DNA from: Chryseobacterium shigense
GTDB taxonomy: Bacteria > Bacteroidota > Bacteroidia > Flavobacteriales > Weeksellaceae
Reading direction: 5' to 3'
Length of the DNA: 64,000 bases
Assembly: GCF_014207845.1 (NCBI RefSeq)
Contig: NZ_JACHLC010000001.1
Coordinates: 806,001-870,000 of the forward strand
Below the pieces are notes generated by a model. That model saw only the letters and a program-made list of their open reading frames with translations. It was not told the origin of the DNA and did no database searches. A program made the translations under genes and the position numbers. Shown one piece after another: positions 28,192-35,314 of the stretch (positions are counted from its first letter, which is position 1; every line of letters starts with the position of its first letter).

Positions 28192-28425
28192 ATAAAATTA
28201 ACCAAATAAGAAGATTCATATTCATTGAAAATGTTTTCTGATTTATTACAACGGAGAATTTTATAATACACATAAATGATGAGATAAATATAAGTGTATG
28301 TGTAACCTTAAAGGGACTTCTTGAAAGCAAGTATTAAAAAACACAAATTAATATAAAGAAGTTAACTTGGTCTTTACAGGTTATTTTATACAGAAAAAAA
28401 GGGGAGGCAACAGCCTCCTTTTTTT
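28192..28425 (+). ncRNA. Predicted structured small RNA, array unit 1
   Basis: About 234 nt from the expected start to the T tract. Helix P0: ATACAC with GTGTAT (28266-28271 and 28294-28299). Helix P1: GTAACCTTAAAG (28302-28313) with CTTTACAGGTTAT (28372-28384), one bulged C. Helix P2 nested inside P1: ACTTCTT (28316-28322) with AAGAAGT (28356-28362). The terminator follows. Longest in-frame ATG peptides (for example MFSDLLQRRIL) are not kept in all copies, so the transcript is probably non-coding. The extent of the RNA is inferred, not measured. Confidence 0.72.
28394..28425 (+). terminator. Terminator of array unit 1
   Basis: GGAGGC, loop AACA, GCCTCC, with an A tract before and a T tract after the stem. 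Confidence 0.92.
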
Positions 28426-28477
28426 ATATTGATATCTTGACAACATTATCTCTGTTCTCAAAAGTGAATATATCGAT

Positions 28478-28550
28478 AAATATCTATAATGTTATCGATA
28501 TTTATCGATGCTAATTGTAGAAGATTTTCTTTCATAATGTTGTTACTTTG
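28478..28550 (+). promoter_or_regulatory. Operator and promoter of array unit 2
   Basis: AAATATCTA at 28478-28486, near-palindrome ATCGATATTTATCGAT at 28494-28509, and TTACTTTG at 28543-28550. Spacings of 7 and 33 nt are the same as in the other units. Confidence 0.7.
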
Positions 28551-28555
28551 CCTTA

Positions 28556-28789
28556 ATAAAATTAACCAAATAAGAAGATACATATTCATTGAAAATGTTT
28601 TCTGATTTATTACAACGGAGAATTTTATAACACACATAAATGATGAGATAAATATAGTGTATGCATGGCCTTAAAAGGAACTTCTTGAAAGCAAATTATT
28701 AGAAAACACAAATTAATATAAAGAAGTTAACTTGGTCTTTGTAGGTCATTTTTATACAAAAACAAAGGGAGGCAATAGCCTCCTTTTTT
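28556..28789 (+). ncRNA. Predicted structured small RNA, array unit 2
   Basis: P1: ATGGCCT (28665-28671) with AGGTCAT (28743-28749), extended by AAAG with CTTT. P2: AACTTCTT (28679-28686) with AAGAAGTT (28721-28728), eight base pairs. Compared with unit 1, both strands of P1 have changed together and P2 has gained one pair. The leader is almost identical to that of unit 1. Confidence 0.72.
28764..28789 (+). terminator. Terminator of array unit 2
   Basis: GGGAGGC, loop AATA, GCCTCC, then a T tract. Loop and one flanking base differ from unit 1, but the stem is kept. Confidence 0.92.
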
Positions 28790-28842
28790 CTTGAATAATA
28801 TTTGCTGAAAACAGGTAGAAATAACTAAAATATTTTACCAGT

Positions 28843-28915
28843 AAACATCTAATCCCCTATCGATATATATCGATGCAAATTGTGAGGAACTTTACCCTGT
28901 AAGGTTGTTACTTTG
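28843..28915 (+). promoter_or_regulatory. Operator and promoter of array unit 3
   Basis: AAACATCTA at 28843-28851, perfect palindrome ATCGATATATATCGAT at 28859-28874, TTACTTTG at 28908-28915. Again 7 and 33 nt separate the parts, although the spacer sequences differ between units. Confidence 0.7.
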
Positions 28916-28920
28916 TCCCA

Positions 28921-29134
28921 ATAAAATTAACCAAATAAGAGACGCATATTTATTGCAAAAGGGAAATTTTATAACACACATACAATGATGAAATAAATAT
29001 AAGTGTATGCATGATCTTAAAGGGACTTCTTGAAAGCAAGTATTAAAAAAACACAAATTAATATAAAGGAGTTAACTTGGTCTTTACAGGTCATTTTATA
29101 CAAAGAAAAAAGGAGGCAGCAGCTTCCTTTTTTT
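28921..29134 (+). ncRNA. Predicted structured small RNA, array unit 3
   Basis: P1: ATGATCT (29011-29017) with AGGTCAT (29088-29094), including one U-G pair, and TAAAG with CTTTA. P2: ACTTCTT (29025-29031) with AAGGAGT (29066-29072), in which a U-G wobble replaces the U-A pair of units 1 and 2. About 30 nt of the leader are missing, including the region of the only ORF shared by units 1 and 2, which argues against a peptide product. Confidence 0.72.
29106..29134 (+). terminator. Terminator of array unit 3
   Basis: GGAGGC, loop AGCA, GCTTCC (one G-U pair), then seven T. Confidence 0.9.
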
Positions 29135-29172
29135 GTTAAAACAAGTTGAAATACTTAATTTTTTTTGTTAGT

Positions 29173-29245
29173 AAACATCTATCTATCAGTCGACATATAT
29201 CGATACAAATCGTAAGGAATTTTATCCCATAATGTTGTTACTTTG
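29173..29245 (+). promoter_or_regulatory. Operator and promoter of array unit 4, degenerate palindrome
   Basis: AAACATCTA at 29173-29181, GTCGACATATATCGAT at 29189-29204 in place of the perfect palindrome (left half changed), and TTACTTTG at 29238-29245. The 7-nt and 33-nt spacings are kept. Confidence 0.65.
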
Positions 29246-29250
29246 CTTCA

Positions 29251-29460
29251 GTAAGATTAACCAAATGAAAGGTATATAAATTTAAATATCTTGACAGATG
29301 GAAAAATATTACTAAACACAAATGATGAAAATAAATAAGTGTATTATGGTCTTACAAACTCCTTGGAAAAAAATTATCAAAAACACAAATTAATAAAGGA
29401 GTTACTTGGTTTTGACAGATCATTTTACACACAAAAAAGGAGGCAACAGCCTCCTTTTTT
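29251..29460 (+). ncRNA. Predicted structured small RNA, array unit 4
   Basis: The most diverged copy. P1: ATGGTCT (29346-29352) with AGATCAT (29417-29423). P2: AACTCCTT (29357-29364) with AAGGAGTT (29396-29403). Relative to units 1 and 2, U-A has become C-G in P2, with change on both sides. The loop word AACACAAATTAAT is kept. The leader is largely different after TTAACCAAAT. Confidence 0.7.
29433..29460 (+). terminator. Terminator of array unit 4
   Basis: AAAAAAGGAGGC, loop AACA, GCCTCCTTTTTT: a perfect 12-bp stem if the A and T tracts pair. Confidence 0.92.
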
Positions 29461-29571
29461 CGTAATTGATGTTATTTAAAATGGCTAATATATCGTTATA
29501 CTGATTTCTCTAAAAGATAAAATAAAAACTTTGTCTGGTTACAGGTTTTCGAAATAAATATATAATTTCGC

Positions 29572-30123
29572 ATGATGAGAATACTTCTTCCTACACTATT
29601 GTGTTTCCCTTTTTTATTTTTCTCACAAACTACAGCCAAAGTAGTCGGAATTTCAGACGGAGATACCATCACGGTTTTATTAAAAGGCAATGTACAGAAA
29701 AAGCTCCGGCTTGCGGAGGTAGATTGTCCGGAAAACAGGCAGCCATTTGGAAAGAATGCTAAAAAGTTTACCTCTGATCAGGTTTTTGCCAGGCAGATCA
29801 TGTTTACGGAAACCGATAAAGACCGTTATGGACGTTCAGTAGCTAAAGTATATTATGACAATGGGAAATATCTCTCGGCAGAAATCATAAAAGCAGGGTA
29901 TGGCTGGTGGTATTATGCCTACTCTAAAGATTCCGGTTTGGGAAAAATGCAGGAAACGGCAAAAAACAACAAGCTGGGTCTATGGCAGGATAAAAAAGCA
30001 GTTTCTCCGTGGGATTTCCGTAAACAGCAACGTGAAAATGCTAAAAAGAACCGTCTTCAAAAACAGCTGGAACCTGTGAAAATGAAACAGGAATATGCCT
30101 TTGGAAAAGAAAAAACTGCCTGA
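29572..30123 (+). CDS. Secreted thermonuclease-family (SNase-like) nuclease
   Basis: 183 residues with a signal peptide (FLFFSQTT). The staphylococcal nuclease fold is present: VVGISDGDTITVLL, then LRLAEVDCPENRQPFGKNAK with the catalytic Arg and Glu, DRYGRSVAKVY with the second catalytic Arg, and GYGWWYYAYS. The calcium-binding Asp of SDGDT is kept. It probably degrades DNA or RNA outside the inner membrane for nutrient use. The C-terminal 35 residues are basic and probably disordered. The gene is isolated between the RNA array and a pseudogene. Confidence 0.9.
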   Translation: MMRILLPTLLCFPFLFFSQTTAKVVGISDGDTITVLLKGNVQKKLRLAEVDCPENRQPFGKNAKKFTSDQVFARQIMFTETDKDRYGRSVAKVYYDNGKYLSAEIIKAGYGWWYYAYSKDSGLGKMQETAKNNKLGLWQDKKAVSPWDFRKQQRENAKKNRLQKQLEPVKMKQEYAFGKEKTA

Positions 30124-30234
30124 TTGAAGTAATAATATATTTAATCTCAGACAAATCAATTCCTTAATCTTAATACAAGGACCTGAATAGTCTCTCATAG
30201 CTTTAGATATAAATTATGCTAAAACTGTATTCGA

Positions 30235-30828
30235 ATGGCAGAGGATATAAAAATTTACCTGGAACATATAAAAAGTGTTTGCCCCGAACTAACAGATGCA
30301 GAACTTGAACATTTTGACCGACAATTAACCACTACACAACTCTCTAAAGGAGCATATTATATTTACAGCCGGACAAATTCAGAAACAGGGTGGGTTTTTG
30401 GCTAAAGGACTTGTCAGGGCATTTTATAAAGATGATTCCGGGGATGAAAAAATATTTATTTCATTCCCGAAAATGAATATTCATTTCATTATGCTTCGTT
30501 TATGGACAAAAAGCCCTGTCCACTTACATTTCAGTGTCTGGAACCTTCTGTAATTATTAATTTTCCGATGGAACATCTTCATACCATCTACAGCCGGATC
30601 CCTACATTTGAAAAGTATGGACGACTTATAGTAGAAGGCAAGCTAAAGATCCAACAGGAAAGATTAGAAAGTTTTCTGCTCCAAAACGCAGAACAGCGAT
30701 ACCGGGATTTTATGAAGCAATATCCTCAACTGCATAACAGGATAACCGTTTCACAGCTTTGCAGCTATCTTGGTGTAGAAAGGCAGACGTTAACAAGGAT
30801 CCGAAAGAAAATTTCGAAATTAAACTGA
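30235..30828 (+). pseudogene. Crp/Fnr-family regulator broken by two frameshifts
   Basis: The ATG frame from 30235 runs 44 residues through a cNMP-domain start (IYLEHIKSVCPELTDAELEH), then leaves the family near 30361-30368 and stops at 30405. The next frame gives AGQIQKQGGFLAKGLVRAFY and continues to about 30447. The original frame resumes with FIPENEYSFHYASFMDKKP and reads to 30828 with the Crp HTH (ITVSQLCSYLGVERQTLTRI). One base is gained at the first site and one lost at the second, both in T-rich words. The family would have about 197 residues. Either this is a recent pseudogene or the assembly has two errors. Confidence 0.8.
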
Positions 30829-30831
30829 TTT

Positions 30832-30847
30832 TGACACAAATGTGTCA
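30832..30847. promoter_or_regulatory. Crp/Fnr-type palindromic operator
   Basis: TGACACAAATGTGTCA is a perfect 7-2-7 inverted repeat with Crp-like half sites. Its centre is about 42 nt upstream of the expected start of the SnoaL-like gene transcript (-7 box ACTTTG near 30872-30877), the position of a class II activator site. The adjacent Crp/Fnr gene is the obvious candidate regulator, but it is broken. Confidence 0.7.
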
Positions 30848-30895
30848 CAAGAAATTGTTTTCTGTTCATCAACTTTGCCCTGTAAAATTATAAAA

Positions 30896-31273
30896 ATGAT
30901 AACAACAGATTTAGAACAGTTTGTAAAAGCTTACATCGCGGCATGGAGTGCTACTGACCGGGAAGAAAGAAAATATCTTGTAGAAAAGGTATATAATATC
31001 TCTGCTGAATTTTTTGCAGATGAACCGGGAGATCATGCAGTAAAGCATTCCGGTATAGGCGTAATTCTCGAAAACATTACTCAGGTTAATAAGCGGCTTA
31101 CGGTTGATAATGCACTAACCACTGAATGCACAGGGTTTTCTGAAAATCACAACATTATTAGAGTTGCATGGCAGATGAAAGACAAAGATGACAGAATAGC
31201 AATGAAAGGAATGAATTTTTTACAGAAAGACAATTCAGGCAGGATTGAAAAAGATTATATCTTTATTAATTAG
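30896..31273 (+). CDS. SnoaL/NTF2-like protein
   Basis: I chose the ATG at 30896 (MITTDLEQFVKAYIAAW), since the family start and the -7 box upstream both fit; an upstream GTG frame would include the promoter. The 125-residue cytosolic protein has the NTF2-like pattern: a helix with AYIAAWSATDREERKYLVEK, then AEFFADEPGDHAVKHSG and strands ending MKGMNFLQKDNSGRIEKDY. Such proteins are small enzymes or binding proteins; the role is unknown. The Crp-type palindrome upstream suggests regulation by a Crp/Fnr protein. Confidence 0.78.
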   Translation: MITTDLEQFVKAYIAAWSATDREERKYLVEKVYNISAEFFADEPGDHAVKHSGIGVILENITQVNKRLTVDNALTTECTGFSENHNIIRVAWQMKDKDDRIAMKGMNFLQKDNSGRIEKDYIFIN

Positions 31274-31337
31274 AAAAAAACCTGGAGTAAGAAACTTTAT
31301 TCAAATTAAGACTTCTAACAATTTAAAATTAAATAAA

Positions 31338-31363
31338 AAACCGCTGCAAAAAAGCAGCGGTTT
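31338..31363. terminator. Bidirectional terminator
   Basis: AAACCGCTGC, six A, GCAGCGGTTT: a perfect 10-bp stem between the SnoaL-like gene and the convergent gene at 31393. Confidence 0.88.
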
Positions 31364-31392
31364 CTCTATAAATAATAAACAAGAATGATAAA

Positions 31393-31809
31393 CTAAGACT
31401 CTGTCTTTATTAGTCCGAAACTGGCAGTTGCAGGTTCCTTTCCAAAAAGACATGAGAAAATGTTCTGAAACTCATGGATATAGCGGCATTTAATAGAATT
31501 ACCATATATTTTTAAGCCTTCAAGGATCTTTTTTGAACTTAGGTCAATATCATATTTGATAAATGTTTCTGGTCTTTCATAACGGATTCTCTGTGCCGAG
31601 CTGTACGTGCGTAAAAAGCCAAATTTTTCAAGCCATTCTTCCGTTATCTGGATAGGTTTGATAGAAACCGCCGGAACTGAAATACTTTGGATATCATTTT
31701 CAATTTTTACAAAATAATCATGACTTTTACCCTGAAATATTTCAGTAATGTTGTAAACCTGATTTTTATATTCAACTAAGTTTTTGATTTTAAGATCTGC
31801 TGCATTCAT
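31393..31809 (-). CDS. Conserved Flavobacteriia hypothetical protein
   Basis: 138 residues without signal or membrane segments. The order LKIKNLVEYKNQVYNITEIF, then IKPIQITEEWLEKFGF, and a C-terminal CRYIHEFQNIFSCLFG matches a family found often in flavobacterial genomes and prophages (a short SH3-like start, LTEEWLxKFGF, and a final H-x-x-Q-N helix). Its function is unknown. It is a single gene with its own terminator; no phage genes are adjacent. Confidence 0.75.
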   Translation of the reverse strand: MNAADLKIKNLVEYKNQVYNITEIFQGKSHDYFVKIENDIQSISVPAVSIKPIQITEEWLEKFGFLRTYSSAQRIRYERPETFIKYDIDLSSKKILEGLKIYGNSIKCRYIHEFQNIFSCLFGKEPATASFGLIKTES

Positions 31810-32033
31810 AATATTGTGAGTTAGAAAGGTGTGTTAGTACATATCTGACTGCAAATATTATGCCCTGCATTATAGTAAATATTCGTTGTTTTTATATTTG
31901 ATGTTAATTTTTTATCATAAATAATTAATTTTGTGTTAAAATATACGTTTGTGATGCAAAATCAAGAGATAACCGGAAATCCGGTGTGGTATATATGTGG
32001 TATATTTCTTTGATGAGGAGTTTTAATTCGGCT

Positions 32034-33215
32034 TCAATCTTTATTTCCTGCGGCAAGTATAAAGGAAATTCCTACGGAAATGAGAAGTAAAATGATAAAA
32101 ACATTCCAGGAAAAAGCATGAAGAATATATCCTGTACCACTTCCTAGAATACTGGACCCAAAATAGTAAAAGAGCCAATAAATAGAAGTTGCTGAAGATT
32201 TTCCCTGTTTGGCATGAAGCGCTGTCATCTGGCTGGCCATCGTGTGGGCTGCAAAAAAAGAAAGTGTAAATAATCCCAGCCCGGCAATAATAATATAAAT
32301 ATTCTCTGATAACAGCAATGCAGTCCCGGAAAACATGGAAAGAACTGAAGCCTTCAAAATAAAATTACTGCTGAATCTTCTTAACAGCCTGCCCGTAATC
32401 ATTGTGCCAAATACCCCGAAAATATACATTAAAAAGATAAAAGCGATCACAAAATGGCTTAATGAAAAAGGAGCAGCTTCCAGCCTGAAAGAAAGGTAAT
32501 TGTATACACTTACAAATGATCCCATCAGCAATGCTGCAATGAAGTACAACCGCAGCATATAAGAATCGGTAAGAAACTTTCCCATTTGTTTTACCTTCAG
32601 GGAATAATCTGTTTTTTGCGGATTAAAAAACTGAGATTCCGGAAACAGCTTCCAGAAAATGAGACCCAATACCAGGCTTTCTATTCCTATTATAAGAACA
32701 GCATTCCGCCAGCCGAATTCTCCCGCCAAAATAGTAGCTGCAATTCTTCCGCTCATTCCGCCAATGGTATTGCCGCTCAGATACATACTGATAGCAAGTC
32801 CCACCACAGAGACGTGTACTTCTTCACTGAGATAGGCAAGTGCTATTGCAGAAACGCCCGATACCACGAAACCCTTTAAAATACCGGTTGCAATAAGCAT
32901 GCTGAGACTGGGCATCCATGCTGAAATAATAGTAAGTACGGCCGATGAAACCAGGGAAAAAGTCATGAGGCTCTTTCTGGAGTAGCTGTCCGCCTTAAAA
33001 GCAAAAAACAGCAGGCCTATCGCCATTCCTATAGTAGAGGAAGATACCAGAAGAGAACTGTCGCCGGCAGTCGTTTTAAAATATTCGGAAACCGTGGGAA
33101 GTATCGGCTGAAAAAGATAAAGCTGGGCAAAGACAGAAAGTCCCGAGAAGAAAATACAAAGTTTTATATACCGGAAACGCCTGCTCCCTTTTTCTGCTTT
33201 TTCAGTTAAATTCAT
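32034..33215 (-). CDS. MFS transporter
   Basis: 393 residues with about 12 hydrophobic segments. Between TM2 and TM3 lies the MFS motif-A-like AFKADSYSRKSLMTFSL, in a position of the usual GxLaDrxGrkr. The first segment reads FFSGLSVFAQLYLFQPILPT, and ISMYLSGNTIGGMSGRI is motif C-like. Length and motifs fit the drug/proton antiporter or arabinose-efflux groups (YnfM-like). The substrate is unknown. It is isolated, on the same strand as the response regulator 110 bp upstream. Confidence 0.88.
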   Translation of the reverse strand: MNLTEKAEKGSRRFRYIKLCIFFSGLSVFAQLYLFQPILPTVSEYFKTTAGDSSLLVSSSTIGMAIGLLFFAFKADSYSRKSLMTFSLVSSAVLTIISAWMPSLSMLIATGILKGFVVSGVSAIALAYLSEEVHVSVVGLAISMYLSGNTIGGMSGRIAATILAGEFGWRNAVLIIGIESLVLGLIFWKLFPESQFFNPQKTDYSLKVKQMGKFLTDSYMLRLYFIAALLMGSFVSVYNYLSFRLEAAPFSLSHFVIAFIFLMYIFGVFGTMITGRLLRRFSSNFILKASVLSMFSGTALLLSENIYIIIAGLGLFTLSFFAAHTMASQMTALHAKQGKSSATSIYWLFYYFGSSILGSGTGYILHAFSWNVFIILLLISVGISFILAAGNKD

Positions 33216-33326
33216 GTTTTTTAAGGCTTAAAACACAATGTTTTTTATGGAAATTAAATTCCTGTAAATTACATTATATTTTTTTAATTCTGAAAATGCC
33301 ATAATCAGTAAAACAAACCACTGTTA

Positions 33327-33938
33327 TTAATGAACGGTTTCGTAGACTTTAATCAGTTCCGCAATATTGGAAATATTAAGCTTTTTAAAAATCCTTTTTT
33401 TATATGTACTTACCGTAGACATCTGGATATCCAGCTTATTCCCGATTTCGAGGTTTCCTGTTCCTTCAGCCAGCAGCTTAAAGATTTCATATTCTCTGGA
33501 TGAAAGTTTTTCTGCAGGATTGCTTTTTTTGTTCTGGATAATAAGCCCGATCAGCTCGGTGGGATAGTAGTGACCTCTCTGAATGACAGATTTTACTGCT
33601 TCCCCGATCTCTTCTTTGCTGCTCTGCTTGCTAAGGTAACCTTCAGCACCTTCCCGGATATACTGTATGGCTATATCTTTGCCATGCTCTGAAAAGACAA
33701 GGATTTTCAGGTTTTTCTGAATATTTTTAAGTTCAGGGATCATTTTCTTATATCGTGTTCCGGGCATATCAATATCAAGAAGAAGGAGATCATAATCATC
33801 ATTCGATATATGTTCCTTTACCTGATCATAATTCTCGGCAAAATCTACAGTAAGGCTGGGATATTCAGACTCTAATACCAAAGCGGTTCCTATTCTTACC
33901 ACATAATGGTCATCAGCAATCAGGATTCTTTCATTCAT
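33327..33938 (-). CDS. LuxR/NarL-type response regulator
   Basis: 203 residues. Receiver motifs: ILIADDHYVVRIG (acidic pair), phosphoacceptor Asp55 in LLLLDIDMPG, VFSEHGKD and GYLSKQSSKEE. The HTH is LSSREYEIFKLLAEGTGNLE, then STVSTYKKRIFKKLNI. It resembles the regulator at 27.4 kb in length and layout. No kinase gene is complete next to it; only a short frame with a sensor-like motif overlaps its start by 4 nt. Confidence 0.92.
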   Translation of the reverse strand: MNERILIADDHYVVRIGTALVLESEYPSLTVDFAENYDQVKEHISNDDYDLLLLDIDMPGTRYKKMIPELKNIQKNLKILVFSEHGKDIAIQYIREGAEGYLSKQSSKEEIGEAVKSVIQRGHYYPTELIGLIIQNKKSNPAEKLSSREYEIFKLLAEGTGNLEIGNKLDIQMSTVSTYKKRIFKKLNISNIAELIKVYETVH

Positions 33939-34201
33939 ATAAAACAGGCTTTAATAAGAATTGTTTCAACGGGTATTCCCGTTTCAGTATCGGTGGTTAT
34001 TATAGTTGGTTTTTGTTTGTTTTTAATGGTATAAAACAGGATAGTTCCGGCCATGATCCATATAAAGCCATAGCAATCCTTAACAATGGCTTTCACCGTT
34101 TTCGGCAGAAATCCATTATTAACAGGGTAAGTCGTAAAAAAATGACGCTGTTTGTAAATGTTCGGAAACAGAATTACAAAAAACAATGTCCGGGCTTTCA
34201 T
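33935..34201 (-). CDS. Short ORF resembling a fragment of a sensor beta-propeller
   Basis: 88 residues, ending in an ATGA overlap with the response regulator start. The middle part, FLPKTVKAIVKDCYGFIWI followed by AGT and LFYTIKNKQK, resembles one repeat of the two-component regulator propeller (V-x-x-I-x-x-D-x-x-G-x-(I/L)-W-(I/V)-x-T). Flanking parts match nothing I know. I read it as either a small gene coupled to the regulator or the remnant of a deleted hybrid sensor; the second seems more likely. Confidence 0.4.
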   Translation of the reverse strand: MKARTLFFVILFPNIYKQRHFFTTYPVNNGFLPKTVKAIVKDCYGFIWIMAGTILFYTIKNKQKPTIITTDTETGIPVETILIKACFI

Positions 34202-34558
34202 AAATACATAAATGATCTATGCTTCCGCTTGATTAGTGCAGAAAATGATTAATAATAGTCATTGTACAAGCCGAAGTTTTTTAAGTATGGGAATAATTGA
34301 ATAAATTTTATTAAATGTTTCTATGTTTTGTGTGTTGTGATTGAATTAATTTATTTTAAAATGTAAAATTAATTATTTTATACGCATCAATCATCATAAT
34401 TAGGAATATTTTGATATGAGATTTATCCGGTAAACAGGATACTTAAGTGATTAATTTCTTTCTTTCGGTTAAGTCCGAAAAGTTCACCGTATTCTTTTTT
34501 ATTCTTATCTTTAATTTTATAGATTAAAATCTTACTATAAATTAATGATGTCAGTGAA
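34202..34558. other. Intergenic region, nothing recognised
   Basis: Very AT-rich, between the divergent response-regulator fragment and the AraC-type gene. It should contain both promoters. I see no ORF, repeat or strong hairpin; a short imperfect hairpin lies near TTTCGGTTAAGTCCGAAAAG (about 34466-34485). Confidence 0.5.
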
Positions 34559-34909
34559 ATGAAAAGAAGTGAAGAGATCACCATACGATATTTTAATTTT
34601 CTTGAAAAGCATATTCAGGAGGTAATTATGGGTATTGCTCCCGAATTTATGGAGCTTAATGAAATTGCAGGAGAGCTGGCGGTTTCCCATAAACACCTTA
34701 CAGATACTATAAAAAAAGAGAAAGGGCAGCATCCATGCTTCTTTTATGATGAGAAAATCATAGATGAGGCGAAAAAAATGATTGCTGATTCAGACCGTTC
34801 TATTGCAGAAATTGCAAGAGTATTTACCTATGATCCCTCTAATTTTTCGAAATTCTTTAAAAAGTTAACAGGAGTTACACCGGGAGAGTTCAGGAAACAG
34901 CAGGCTTAA
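34559..34909 (+). CDS. Stand-alone AraC-type DNA-binding protein
   Basis: 116 residues containing almost only the AraC/XylS double HTH: ELNEIAGELAVSHKHLTDTI and SIAEIARVFTYDPSNFSKFF, ending TGVTPGEFRKQ. The usual N-terminal sensing domain is absent; only 40 helical residues precede it. It resembles the single-domain AraC regulators found in several Bacteroidota. The target is unknown; the flanking regions are long and empty. Confidence 0.85.
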   Translation: MKRSEEITIRYFNFLEKHIQEVIMGIAPEFMELNEIAGELAVSHKHLTDTIKKEKGQHPCFFYDEKIIDEAKKMIADSDRSIAEIARVFTYDPSNFSKFFKKLTGVTPGEFRKQQA

Positions 34910-35314
34910 AATTGCAGAAAATTAAAATATAAGTTTCGTGCATTCTAGAAAAATATTAATAATAAGATGTTATTTTGGTTTTAATTTTTTATATCAGGAA
35001 TAAAGAGAAAAAAATAATATTTTAAAAATGAGGCAATTGTAAAAACATTTGTCTTTTTTTTGTGACTTATTTATAAAAAGTAATTTATTGTTATTACTTT
35101 TTTGTTAAATTTAGATTCCGATAATGACTGATAATCTGATGATACTTATAACAGCTGTATTAATAAGTAAAATCATTTAATAGCCATATTATAAAGCGAA
35201 ATATAGAATAATTATATTTCACATTATATACATCGGACTGATTTACAAGCTTCAAATAATATGTATTATTTATAACATCAAACAACTAATATTAAACAAC
35301 TAACAACATTAAGG
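34910..35314. other. Very AT-rich intergenic region
   Basis: No ORF, hairpin or repeat recognised. It contains the upstream region of the acyltransferase gene; TTTGTTAAATTTAG at about 35101-35114 has a TTTG word but no clear -7/-33 pair. Confidence 0.5.

Larger units (their letters stand above)
28103..29460 (+). repeat. Array of four tandem non-coding repeat units
   Basis: Four direct repeats with -7 boxes at 28179, 28543, 28908 and 29238, so the periods are 364, 365 and 330 nt. Each unit has, in order: the word AAACATCTA (AAATATCTA in unit 2), 7 nt, a 16-bp palindrome related to ATCGATATATATCGAT, exactly 33 nt, the box TTACTTTG, a conserved leader (TAAAATTAACCAAATAAGA in units 1-3), a structured region, and a GGAGGC/GCCTCC terminator. 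No ORF is conserved among the copies. Unit 4 is the most diverged and unit 3 has a deletion of about 30 nt in the leader. Confidence 0.92.

Noticed and set aside
28231..28266. Short peptide MFSDLLQRRIL in array units 1 and 2
   Set aside because: It is deleted in unit 3 and absent in unit 4; other ATG frames also differ in each copy.
28103..29460. CRISPR array or IS-derived repeats
   Set aside because: Units are over 300 nt with promoters and terminators, no short repeat-spacer pattern, no transposase and no terminal inverted repeats.
31393..31809. Prophage remnant
   Set aside because: The protein family also occurs in phages, but no other phage gene, integrase or attachment site is near.
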